DNA of 33,313 nucleotides from Streptomyces sp. SM1. GTDB taxonomy: Bacteria > Actinomycetota > Actinomycetes > Streptomycetales > Streptomycetaceae. The stretch is from NCBI RefSeq assembly GCF_002910825.1, contig NZ_NEUB01000119.1, positions 1-33,313 on the forward strand, in the 5' to 3' direction. The notes below the pieces were generated by a model that saw only the letters and a program-made list of their open reading frames with translations, did no database searches and had not been told where the DNA came from. Both the position numbers and the translations under genes were made by a program. Shown piece by piece: positions 1 through 7,374 of the stretch. Position 1 is the stretch's first letter; each line of letters starts with the position of its first letter.

Positions 1-465
1 AACCGCCTGAGCCGTCGGCTGCTGGGCCGGTGGCACCGGTTCGGCGGTGGGCGTCTGGGCCGGTGGCACCGCTTCGGCCGTCGGTTTCGGGGCCGGTGGC
101 ACCGGTTCGGCCGTCGGGGGTTGGCCCGGTGGAGCCGGCCGGGTCGTCGGTCCCTGGCCCGGTGGTTGCGGCCTGGGCGGACGCCGGGTCGGCGTGGCCG
201 GTTCACGGGAGCGGGAGGTCGGGCCGGGCGAGAGCGACGGCGCCGGCGTCCGTCCTCCCGTGCTCGACGGCTCTGTCGCGAAGGTCCACGACGGCAGCGG
301 GTTCAGCGTCGGAAGGGACAGATCGGTCGAGGCCGAAGGGGTGGGACCGGGACCGTCACCGTCCTGCGCGACCAACACCCACACCCCGATGCCGCCGAGG
401 ACGAGCACGGCGGCACCGCCTGCGACCCATGGGGCCCGCCGGGATGGGCGTCGGTGACGATTCAT
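1..465 (-). CDS. membrane-anchored Pro-rich repeat protein (partial, C-terminus off the left edge)
   Basis: On the minus strand an open frame runs from ATG at 465 to base 1 without a stop, giving the first 155 residues. A basic N-terminus (MNRHRRPSRRAPW) is followed by one hydrophobic segment at about residues 13-33. The rest is a long low-complexity Pro/Thr/Ser/Ala stretch. This is the pattern of a signal anchor with an extracytoplasmic, wall-spanning stalk. The last visible part is an 11-residue tandem repeat of the type PTAEPVPPAQT, three full copies plus the start of a fourth, encoded by 33-bp DNA repeats. AGGAC lies about 9 bases before the ATG. No enzymatic domain is visible; one could follow beyond the edge. 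Function is unknown. The reading frame and topology are fairly secure. Confidence 0.68.
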   Translation of the reverse strand, partial: MNRHRRPSRRAPWVAGGAAVLVLGGIGVWVLVAQDGDGPGPTPSASTDLSLPTLNPLPSWTFATEPSSTGGRTPAPSLSPGPTSRSREPATPTRRPPRPQPPGQGPTTRPAPPGQPPTAEPVPPAPKPTAEAVPPAQTPTAEPVPPAQQPTAQAV

Positions 466-652
466 GGTCTTACTGTCCTACGCGTCCCGGCGGGGCGCCT
501 GTCGCGTCGTCTGGAAGCCGTGCTTTCCACCTGCCTCCACCGTCCGTCCGGGTGACGCGCACGGGGGCGGTCGGCCTCCGACTGCCCCAGACCTCGAACG
601 ACGGCGCCGACGGCACCGGCGGCGAGTCGTCACCTTCCGTTCCGGGCCGCGG

Positions 653-1066
653 TCAGTTGTTGATCTCCCGGTTGAAGTCCTCGGTGCACGCGTCACGTTC
701 GCTCTTCGTGTCGGCCTGCCGGACACAGTCGTCGAAGTTCTTGAACTCGTCCGAATCGAGGATCGACGCGCCGATCGCGATGATCACCACGGATCCGGCG
801 ACCCCCAGTGCGCCGAGCACCGCGCCGATGACCGACATCGTGCCGTGCGGTGCCCGGCCGCCCCGTGCCCTGCGCGCGCCGATGATGCCGAAGATCAGTG
901 CCAGGATCCCCAGCACCACACCGCCGACGACGGTCCAGAACAGGACGACCGCCAGGACACCGAGAATCAGGGCGGCGACAGCCAGTCCGTTGTTCCGCCT
1001 CACACCCGTGTCCGGATGCGTCGGCACGGAGTCGGCTCGCGTCGGGGGGTGTTCCGGGAAGGACAT
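653..1066 (-). CDS. DUF4190-type small membrane protein
   Basis: The product has 137 residues. A Pro-rich cytoplasmic N-terminus of about 25 residues leads into two hydrophobic blocks, at about 28-62 (NGLAVAALILGVLAVVLFW onward) and 78-100. Between them is a short basic loop (RRARGGR). This two-helix arrangement with a G-rich first hairpin is typical of the DUF4190 family, common in actinobacteria. The C-terminal tail (about 101-137) is charged and has two Cys (DDCVRQ and RDACTE), probably extracytoplasmic and possibly disulfide-bonded. It lies upstream of, and in the same orientation as, the Pro-rich protein, with 187 bp between them. The biochemical role is unknown. Family assignment is from the hydrophobic pattern. 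Confidence 0.8.
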   Translation of the reverse strand: MSFPEHPPTRADSVPTHPDTGVRRNNGLAVAALILGVLAVVLFWTVVGGVVLGILALIFGIIGARRARGGRAPHGTMSVIGAVLGALGVAGSVVIIAIGASILDSDEFKNFDDCVRQADTKSERDACTEDFNREINN

Positions 1067-1256
1067 GTCATCACACTCATCTCTGCGTCGGCTCGGGCCG
1101 GTTGTGGTACGGGCCGGTTGCCCCGATACCGGAGGCGAATGCCTCCGTGTCCGCCTGCCGGCACCCCCGGTACGACGTCACCGCCACCGGCGGCGCCATA
1201 ATGGCCGGTTCGAAGCGCCTTGCGCTCCGCGTGTACTCAAGTGAGGTGAATGAGCG

Positions 1257-1676
1257 GTGTGGCCCCGGGTCGACGGCATGCGTGCGATGGAACTGGGCAG
1301 CCCGGGCGAGCTGAGGGCCCGGCTGAACTCCCTGGTCCTGGCCGGACGGAAGACGGCGACGACCGGTCTGCTGGCCGAGTACGCCGAGGAGACGGAGGGT
1401 CTCGAGTTCGTGGGCGAGCGGCTGGCGCTGCTGAGCGACGACGGCCGTTCCGTCGCCACTCTCGAGATCACCGGTGTCGAGCAGAAGTCCTTCGCCCAGG
1501 TCACATGGGACCACGCCCTCGCCGAAGGTGAGGGTGACACCTCGCTGGAGGAATGGCGCGCCGGTCACCGTCGGTTCTGGGAGCGTGAGGGCACCCCGGT
1601 CGACGACGACACCCCCCCTTGTGTGTCTCACCTTCCGCGCCGAGGCGACGGCCGGCGGATGAGCCCCGACACCTGA
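1257..1676 (+). CDS. ASCH-domain protein, C-terminus altered by a frameshift at a C7 run
   Basis: The 139-residue product matches the ASCH fold (a PUA-like, putative RNA-binding domain). Visible family features are the N-terminal ELGSPGELRARLNSLVL, the RKTATTGLL motif, GERLALL, and EWRAGHRRFWEREGTPVDDDTP near the end. Up to residue 118 it reads as an ordinary family member. The expected final beta strand (LVCLTFR) is missing from this frame but is present in the +1 frame directly after a run of seven C at 1612-1618. Removing one C would restore the ending TPLVCLTFRAEATAGG with a stop at 1660-1662. The start is GTG at 1257 with AGG about 10 bases upstream; ATG at 1278 is an alternative. The gene stands alone, convergent with the DoxX gene. 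Confidence 0.82.
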   Translation: MWPRVDGMRAMELGSPGELRARLNSLVLAGRKTATTGLLAEYAEETEGLEFVGERLALLSDDGRSVATLEITGVEQKSFAQVTWDHALAEGEGDTSLEEWRAGHRRFWEREGTPVDDDTPPCVSHLPRRGDGRRMSPDT

Positions 1677-1824
1677 GCCGGGTGCGCGGTCGGACCGCGG
1701 CCCTCCCGGCGGGACCGCTGCCGTTCACGGCACGCTCTCCGCCACCCTCCGTACCGCCGCGACGCGGGGCGGATGCCGGGGCGGCCTCCCGTCGACGGGA
1801 CCCTCACCCACGCCTGCCGTCCGG

Positions 1825-2289
1825 CTACCCCGCCTGGGCACCTCCCGGGCCCCCGGCCGGCGGGGACGCCGCGGCACTCCGCGCGGACCGTGGGCGGAGC
1901 AGCCCCGGCAGCGTCAGGGAGCCCGGCCCGAAGAAGACCAGGAGCAGGAAGCCCCAGCAGAACAGCGCTGGCGCCAGTCCGCCGTTCTGCAGGGGGAAGG
2001 CACCGTCCTTCTGGTGTTCGGTGAAGTAGGCGAAGGCCATGGCGCCCGAGCTGAGGAACGCCGCGCTGCGGGTCGCCACTCCGAGGAGAATGAGGGCACC
2101 GCATACGAGCTCGATGACACCGGCGTACCAGAACGGCCAGTCGCCCGTGGGGCCGGCCTGCCTGTCGAGTACACCGAAGAGCGTCGCGGCGCCCTCACTG
2201 GTGAACAGCAGGCCGAGGACGATGCGGAACAGCCCCAGTACGAGGGGCTGATGGCCGGCTAGCCGGTCACTCAGGGGGGTGGTGCTCAT
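1825..2289 (-). CDS. DoxX-family membrane protein
   Basis: The 154-residue product has four hydrophobic segments (about residues 15-35, 52-72, 76-92 and 105-125). It carries the DoxX hallmarks: the opening LVLGLFRIVLGLLFTSEG, then the WYAGVIELVCGALILLGVATR block, and a final FCWGFLLLVFFGPG helix. DoxX proteins are small four-helix membrane proteins linked to redox or quinone-associated stress functions; the substrate here cannot be told. AAGGAG lies 9 bases before the ATG at 2289. The C-terminus is an Ala/Gly/Pro-rich tail ending in TAG. It is divergent from the GH5 gene with about 220 bp between them. Confidence 0.88.
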   Translation of the reverse strand: MSTTPLSDRLAGHQPLVLGLFRIVLGLLFTSEGAATLFGVLDRQAGPTGDWPFWYAGVIELVCGALILLGVATRSAAFLSSGAMAFAYFTEHQKDGAFPLQNGGLAPALFCWGFLLLVFFGPGSLTLPGLLRPRSARSAAASPPAGGPGGAQAG

Positions 2290-2470
2290 CGCTGCGTACT
2301 CCTTGCGCGATCGGTGCGACGCAAAATGGACCGCTCGGGCGAGCGGCCGTCCGCTCTTCTTTACGCGCGCGGTGCTCCACTGGTTCAGCCGACCCGCTCA
2401 CCGTCCGGAACCGCGTGGCGGACGGGAGCGGGATGTCTGGACCACACCGCCTCCATGCCTCATTATGACG

Positions 2471-2482
2471 CTGTCATGACAG
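2471..2482. promoter_or_regulatory. perfect 12-bp palindrome upstream of the GH5 gene
   Basis: CTGTCATGACAG is a perfect palindrome 28 bases before the GH5 start codon, next to the AT-richer CATTATGACG. It differs from the cellulose-regulon CebR box (TGGGAGCGCTCCCA), so any regulator is unknown. The position between the divergent DoxX and GH5 genes suits an operator. Confidence 0.3.
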
Positions 2483-2510
2483 CCCCATCCGTGCGACGAC
2501 GACGGGGAAG

Positions 2511-4436
2511 GTGACCGTGCGCGGCACCCTGGCCAAGTTGGTCCTCACCACTGTCCTCCTGCTGGCGCCCTTGACGCCCGGTCCCGCGGGGGCGGCACCC
2601 CGGGAGACCGCCCCCGGTACGGAAGTCGCCGCCGCGGACGACTGGACGGCGCCGCTCAGTACGCGGGGCCGCTGGATCGTCGACGCGGACGGCGACCGGT
2701 TCAGACTCCGGTCCGGCAACTGGCACGGTGCCAGCGGTACCTGGAACGGCACCGGCAGCGTGGACGAGGACGCCAGTCATCACGCGGGGGAGAACTCCCA
2801 CCGGATCCCTCTCGGCCTCGACCGCGCCCCCATGACCGAGATCATCGCCGGTTTCCAGGAGATCGGGATCAACAGCGTCCGGCTGCCGTTCTCCAACGAG
2901 ATGATCCACGACACCCGGTCCGTCACGGACGACGCCGTCGCCGCCAACCCCGGCCTCAGGAGGCGGACCCCGCTCCAGGTCTACGACGCCGTGGTACGCG
3001 CACTCACCGACGCCGGCCTCGCGGTGATCCTCAACAACTACACCAACACGACCTGTTGGTGTTGCGGAGTCGACGGCAACGAGCGCTGGAACGCGAGCCG
3101 GTCCACGGAGGCGTGGGAGAACGACTGGCTCTTCATGGCCGCCCGCTACCAGCAGAACAAGCGTGTCGTGGGCGCGGATCTCTACAACGAGGTCCGCCGC
3201 GACATCTGGGACGACCCCAACTGGGGCCTCGGTGACAACCACGACTGGTTCACCGCCGCCCAGCGCGTCGGCGACCGCATCCTGTCCGAGGCCGGCCCCG
3301 ACCTCCTCATCATCGTCGAGGGCATCAACTGGACCGGCATCCCTGTCGACGGATTCGCGCACGGGCGGCCGACTCTGGAACCGGTGCGCGCGCTCTCGCA
3401 CACCCTCGTCGACTCGGGCAAACTCGTGTACTCCGCCCACTTCTACGGCTACACCGGCCCGAACCACAGTGGCGCCACCGGAATCGGCGAGACCACCGAC
3501 CCCCGCTACCAGGACCTTTCCCCCGGCGAACTGACCGCCGTGCTGAACCGCCAGGCGTTCTTCGTCACCGTCGAGCAGGACCGGCATTTCACCGCCCCCG
3601 TCTGGATCAGTGAGTTCGGTGTCGGCGGGCGGGAGGAGACGAGCGTCGCGGCTCGCGCCTGGTTCGAGAACTTCGTCGACCATCTGATCCGTACCGACGC
3701 CGACTTCGCGTACTGGCCGCTCGTCGGCTGGCACGAGAACCGCAGGGGCAACGGCTGGGCACTGCTGCACTGGGACTCCGCCGGCCGTCGCATGGGGATT
3801 TACGACGGTGACGACTGGCGGGCCGGGGCGTGGACCCGGCTCGTCCGGAGCGGCGGCCGCTCCGGACACGTCGCCCCCGTGGCCGACTGGTCGATGCTCA
3901 GCCCCGACCACAGCGACTTCGTCGCCTCCCGCCGTATGCGCGCGCTTCCCGACTGGGACTCCGGCGCACGCAAGGCGGCATGTCCCGACGGGCAGCGACT
4001 TCTCGGTCTCCGTCACACGGGCAACCGGGGACTGTGCTCCGACGTGACCACCGGGCACCTGTGGGACCCGGCCGGTCGGCACGAGGTGGTCAAGGACGAA
4101 CGGCATGGCGCGCCGGGTGGTGACTGGGCAACCGGCTACACGAAACTGCAGTGCCCCGCTGGGCACTTCCTCACCGGTTACAGCGTGCGCGGTGCCGCCG
4201 TCTCGGCCGCCCTGTGCGCGAAGGCCGCACCCGGCGGGATCACCGGCACGAGCGGTCGCACGGTCTGGTTCGACCGGAGCGACAACCGGGGGACCCACCC
4301 CAGGGGCGGCGACTTCGCGAGAGGCCACTACAAGGGCCAGTGCGCGGACGACGAGTACGCCGCCGGAATCGCCTACACCGGCCGCGTCGGCTCCTCACGG
4401 ACCCCGGACGCCCTGTACTGCCGCGACCTCGGCTGA
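2511..4436 (+). CDS. secreted GH5-family glycoside hydrolase (cellulase-like) with Cys-rich C-terminal module
   Basis: The product has 641 residues. A Sec signal peptide covers about residues 1-29, ending near AGAA. The catalytic barrel (about 45-440) has GH5 landmarks: INSVRLPFS near strand 2, GADLYNEVRRD with the predicted acid/base Glu227, SAHFYGY, and VWISEFGVGG with the predicted nucleophile Glu368. The usual NEP around the acid/base is NEV here. GH5 enzymes are retaining endo-beta-glycosidases; endoglucanase is the simplest guess, but a glycoceramidase or mannanase type is not excluded. Residues about 485-640 form a module with three Cys-paired segments of the type CPxGxxLxG...LC, not a binding module I recognise. 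GTG at 2517 has better spacing to GGGGAAG (2504-2510) and may be the real start. Confidence 0.88.
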   Translation: MTVRGTLAKLVLTTVLLLAPLTPGPAGAAPRETAPGTEVAAADDWTAPLSTRGRWIVDADGDRFRLRSGNWHGASGTWNGTGSVDEDASHHAGENSHRIPLGLDRAPMTEIIAGFQEIGINSVRLPFSNEMIHDTRSVTDDAVAANPGLRRRTPLQVYDAVVRALTDAGLAVILNNYTNTTCWCCGVDGNERWNASRSTEAWENDWLFMAARYQQNKRVVGADLYNEVRRDIWDDPNWGLGDNHDWFTAAQRVGDRILSEAGPDLLIIVEGINWTGIPVDGFAHGRPTLEPVRALSHTLVDSGKLVYSAHFYGYTGPNHSGATGIGETTDPRYQDLSPGELTAVLNRQAFFVTVEQDRHFTAPVWISEFGVGGREETSVAARAWFENFVDHLIRTDADFAYWPLVGWHENRRGNGWALLHWDSAGRRMGIYDGDDWRAGAWTRLVRSGGRSGHVAPVADWSMLSPDHSDFVASRRMRALPDWDSGARKAACPDGQRLLGLRHTGNRGLCSDVTTGHLWDPAGRHEVVKDERHGAPGGDWATGYTKLQCPAGHFLTGYSVRGAAVSAALCAKAAPGGITGTSGRTVWFDRSDNRGTHPRGGDFARGHYKGQCADDEYAAGIAYTGRVGSSRTPDALYCRDLG

Positions 4437-4639
4437 CCCGCGGCCTCGTGCCGGGCCTTCCGGACCTCACCCTCCTGGCTCATCGGACTCCCTTCGGCCC
4501 CCGCCACGACGGAGACGGACCGGGCGGCGGAACAGGCCCGGTCGGCCACTGGCCCCGCGTGCCCCGCACGCCTCGCACAGGTTCGCACAATGGGTCAAAA
4601 TGGACGGAGGATGCGGCGGCCTCGTGGGAAGGCGCGGTG

Positions 4640-5680
4640 ATGCACGACAACGGCGAGAGCGATGAGGGACCCGTCGAGGAGGGTGACACGTACGACGGTG
4701 AACTCGACGCCGAGGACACCGACGAGTACGCCGACGAGTACGCCGCCCCCGCGCCGTACGACCCGGGGGCGGAACCCGACGTCTTCCTCGACGTTCCCTC
4801 CCTGAAGGTCGACGAGATCGACCTGGACGTCGAGAACCTGCGGGCGCATGTCTCGCTGCAGGCCGAGGTCCTGGATCTGCTGAAGCTGAACGTGGGCGCA
4901 GATGTCGCGCTCGGCCGGGTGCACCTGGGAATCTCGGGCGTGGAGGCCCAGGCGCAGCTGAGAGTCCGCCTGGACAACGTCGCACTGATCATCAACCGGG
5001 TGCTCACCACGCTCGACCGCAACCCGGAGCTGCTGCGGGAGCTGGCGCGGGGGGTCGGGTCCGCCGTGCAGGACATCGGCGGCGGAGCCCGTGAGGCCGT
5101 GAGTGAGCTGGGCACGGGCGCCGGAACGGCCGTCCAGGACGTGGGCCGGGGCGCCGGGACCGCGGTGCGGGACGTGGGCCGGGGTGCGGGAACCGCGGTC
5201 CAGGACGTGGGCCGGGGCGTCGGCTCGGTGGCGGAGGACGTCGGCGGCGGAGCGGGCGAGGCCGTGCGGGACGTGGGCGGTGGCGCCGGACACGCGGTGG
5301 ACGAGGTCGTCGATGAGGCGGGCCGGGCTGTCGGACGGGCCGGCGAGCAGGTGGGCGGCGCCACGGAAGGTGCGGTCGACCAGGTCTCGGGCGTGACCGA
5401 CACGGCGGGACGAGCCGCGGCGGACCGCGCCGACGCCGTAACGGACGTCCCACCCGTGGCGGACGTCCCACCCTCCACGGACGTCCCATCCGCCACGGAC
5501 AGCACCGTGAGCGGAACCGAGCAGCCCCGACGGCGCGCGCCGCGCAAGACCGCTGACCGTGACCGGAGCACCGCCCCCCGCGAGGGGAGCGGTACCCGGC
5601 CACGCCGAGTGCGCGCCGAGGACGGGAAGCTGCCGCCCCGCCGCCGGCGCGCCGCCGAGGAACGGGAGGAGCCGCCCTGA
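4640..5680 (+). CDS. conserved actinobacterial acidic protein with nine 11-residue Gly/Ala repeats
   Basis: The product has 346 residues, starting at ATG 4640 after GGGAAGG. Residues 1-50 are very acidic. Residues about 51-135 form a conserved-looking domain (DVFLDVPSLKVDEIDLDVEN, then LRAHVSLQAEVLDLLKLNVG and a VRLDNVALIINRVL helix). Residues about 139-237 are nine tandem 11-mers of the type GAGTAVQDVGR, encoded at 5054-5350. The tail is Pro/Thr-rich and then strongly basic (RRRRAAEEREEPP). The 11-mers resemble amphipathic-helix repeats of LEA, apolipoprotein or phasin-like proteins in periodicity only; I infer surface or membrane association. No signal peptide or membrane span is seen. Its enzymatic role, if any, is unknown. 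The next small ORF lies immediately downstream in the same frame. Confidence 0.85.
   Translation: MHDNGESDEGPVEEGDTYDGELDAEDTDEYADEYAAPAPYDPGAEPDVFLDVPSLKVDEIDLDVENLRAHVSLQAEVLDLLKLNVGADVALGRVHLGISGVEAQAQLRVRLDNVALIINRVLTTLDRNPELLRELARGVGSAVQDIGGGAREAVSELGTGAGTAVQDVGRGAGTAVRDVGRGAGTAVQDVGRGVGSVAEDVGGGAGEAVRDVGGGAGHAVDEVVDEAGRAVGRAGEQVGGATEGAVDQVSGVTDTAGRAAADRADAVTDVPPVADVPPSTDVPSATDSTVSGTEQPRRRAPRKTADRDRSTAPREGSGTRPRRVRAEDGKLPPRRRRAAEEREEPP
5054..5350 (+). repeat. nine 33-bp tandem coding repeats
   Basis: Nine consecutive 33-bp units encode 11-mers such as VGSAVQDIGGG, AGTAVQDVGRG and AGEAVRDVGGG. Units 3-5 (5120-5218) are the most alike at the DNA level, which suggests recent duplication. 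The outer units are more diverged. Confidence 0.8.
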
Positions 5681-5959
5681 ACAGCGACCGCGGGATCGCG
5701 GGACCCGGCGTGGGACATCTCGTTCGGGTCGGCGGTCCACTCCGAGCGGCTCCGTTTCACCGAGGAGCCGAGGACGTCCGTCCGCTTTCCCGGCGCCGGG
5801 AGGCGTGAGTCGACGAGCCGCAGCGACCGTACGCACCTTCCCGACAGGGTGACTCCCGGCCAGGAGTACCGCGATGTCACCGTCGCCTACCGCCTCGCCA
5901 CACGGCTCACCGGGGAAGCCGAGGACGAACGGGGCGGGGACACCGGCGCGGACAGGTGA
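5681..5959 (+). pseudogene. small conserved-looking ORF without a start codon
   Basis: The frame from 5681 to TGA at 5957-5959 encodes about 92 residues with the look of real protein: PAWDISFGSAVHSERLRF, then a charged loop with RTHLPDRVTPGQEYRDV, then VAYRLATRLTGE. It follows the TGA of the repeat protein (5678-5680) in the same frame. It has no ATG, GTG, TTG or CTG before the central valine codon GTG near 5840, too late to give the conserved-looking part. A two-base insertion giving TGATG at the upstream stop would make an overlapping start and an MTATAGSRDPAWD N-terminus. Alternatives are stop-codon readthrough or a consensus error. I do not know its function. Confidence 0.5.
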
Positions 5960-6046
5960 CCGCACCGCCACAGCCACCCCCTCCGGCGGGCCGCCGCGCA
6001 TGCCGAGGAAGCCTGCTCCCCGTCGGCCGACAGATCCGAGGACGTC

Positions 6047-7105
6047 ATGAGTGACGGGAAGCACCGGGCGGGCCGAGAGGACTCGAACGGCCCGGGACCG
6101 GCGCCGGCCGGCCCGGCGTTCCGGCAGGACCTGCGCGGCGCGGTGACGCCGCGGGCGGTGATTCTCCTCCTCGGAGTGCTGATTCTCGAGATGGCGTTCG
6201 TCGTCTCGTTCATCGGCGCCTTCCACTCTCCCAGGCCCCGGAACCTCCCGCTGGCGGTCGTGGCGCCCGGGCAGGCGCAGGCGCGTCTGGTCGCCGAGCT
6301 GAACAGCCTGCCCGGCGAACCACTCGACGCCCGGGCGGCGGACAGCGCGAGCGAGGCGAGGGCCATGGTGCTCGACCGCCGTGTGGACGCCGCGTTGCTG
6401 GCGGGCCCCGGCGGGGGCCCGGACAGGCTGCTGGTGGCCACCGCCGGCGGGCCGGCCGCGGTGCAGTCGTTGCAGGCGGTCTTCGCGAAGACCGGCGGCG
6501 GCAGCGTCGTGGTCGACGACCTCCGGCCGCCCAGCCCTTCGGACGGCCGGGGGCTGGCCGGCTTCTATCTGGTACTGGGTGTCGTCGTCGGCGGGTATCT
6601 GGCCTCCGCCGCACTCTCCGCCTCCTACGGAGCACGCCCCGCCAGCCCGAACCGCACCTCCGTCCGACTCCTGGCACTGGCCGCGTTGTCGGTCGTCTCG
6701 GGCCTCGGCGGGGCGGTCGTCGTCGACCCGGTGTTCCACGCCCTGCCGGGACACTTCGGAGCCCTGTGGGGCATCGCGACCCTCATCACCTTCGCCGCGG
6801 CCGCCGCGGGGATGGCCTTCCAAGTGCTCCTCGGCACACCCGGAATCGCCTTGTCGGTACTGCTCTTCGTCGTTCTCGGCAACCCGAGCGCGGGGGGCGT
6901 GTATCCTACGACGCTCCTTCCCCCGTTCTGGGCGGCCATCGGGCAGGCGCTGCCGAACGGCGCCGGAGTGACCCTCGTACGCAATTACTCGTACTTCGGC
7001 GGCCACCAGACATCCACCGCCTGGTGGGTCCTCTCGGCGTGGGCCGCGGGCGGCGTCCTGATCAGCTGGCCGGCGTCTCTGCGGAGGCGTCCCGCAGCGG
7101 GCTGA
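6047..7105 (+). CDS. ABC-2/DUF3533-like multispan membrane protein
   Basis: The product has 352 residues, with GAGGAC just before the ATG at 6047. A hydrophilic N-terminus of about 35 residues is followed by one transmembrane helix (about 39-62). Then comes an extracytoplasmic domain (about 65-175; RNLPLAVVAPGQAQARLVAEL and later LLVATAGGPAAVQSL). Five or six helices fill about 180-345. The layout of one helix, a large outer loop and a helical bundle is that of ABC-2-type permeases and of the YhgE/Pip/DUF3533 group. No ATP-binding partner is next to it, so an export role is not demonstrated. The GVYPTTLLPPFWAAIGQALPNGAGV region matches the conserved loop of this group. Confidence 0.75.
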   Translation: MSDGKHRAGREDSNGPGPAPAGPAFRQDLRGAVTPRAVILLLGVLILEMAFVVSFIGAFHSPRPRNLPLAVVAPGQAQARLVAELNSLPGEPLDARAADSASEARAMVLDRRVDAALLAGPGGGPDRLLVATAGGPAAVQSLQAVFAKTGGGSVVVDDLRPPSPSDGRGLAGFYLVLGVVVGGYLASAALSASYGARPASPNRTSVRLLALAALSVVSGLGGAVVVDPVFHALPGHFGALWGIATLITFAAAAAGMAFQVLLGTPGIALSVLLFVVLGNPSAGGVYPTTLLPPFWAAIGQALPNGAGVTLVRNYSYFGGHQTSTAWWVLSAWAAGGVLISWPASLRRRPAAG

Positions 7106-7374
7106 GCAGCCGCGGAGAGTGCCGTGCGCGGATCTCCGGCCTCCGGGATTCCCCTCACCGGGGCGCCGGCACTTTGTCTCACGCGTGGAAGAAGATGAGG
7201 GATCGGACGCGAAAGGGGTTACGCGTTCGCGCGAGTCCCGCTAACTTCCTTGAAATGAACCGGTCATGAGCCCATTCGGGTGAAGGCACCGGTGCCCGAC
7301 GGCGCGACGGCGCGCGCCCGGACTTTCACGGCAGGCCCCCGGGCCGCCGCAACCCCCATAGTCCTGGAGACGCT

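Noticed and set aside
2463..4328. A 621-codon minus-strand frame opposite GH5
   Set aside because: No recognisable domain, typical antisense shadow; GH5 catalytic motifs are on the other strand.
4595..7006. An 803-codon minus-strand frame
   Set aside because: Composition is shadow-like, and it covers both the repeat protein and the membrane protein.
7106..7374. Possible gene upstream of the dehydrogenase
   Set aside because: Only Arg-rich shadows; the stretch probably holds the dehydrogenase promoter, but no clear element was found.
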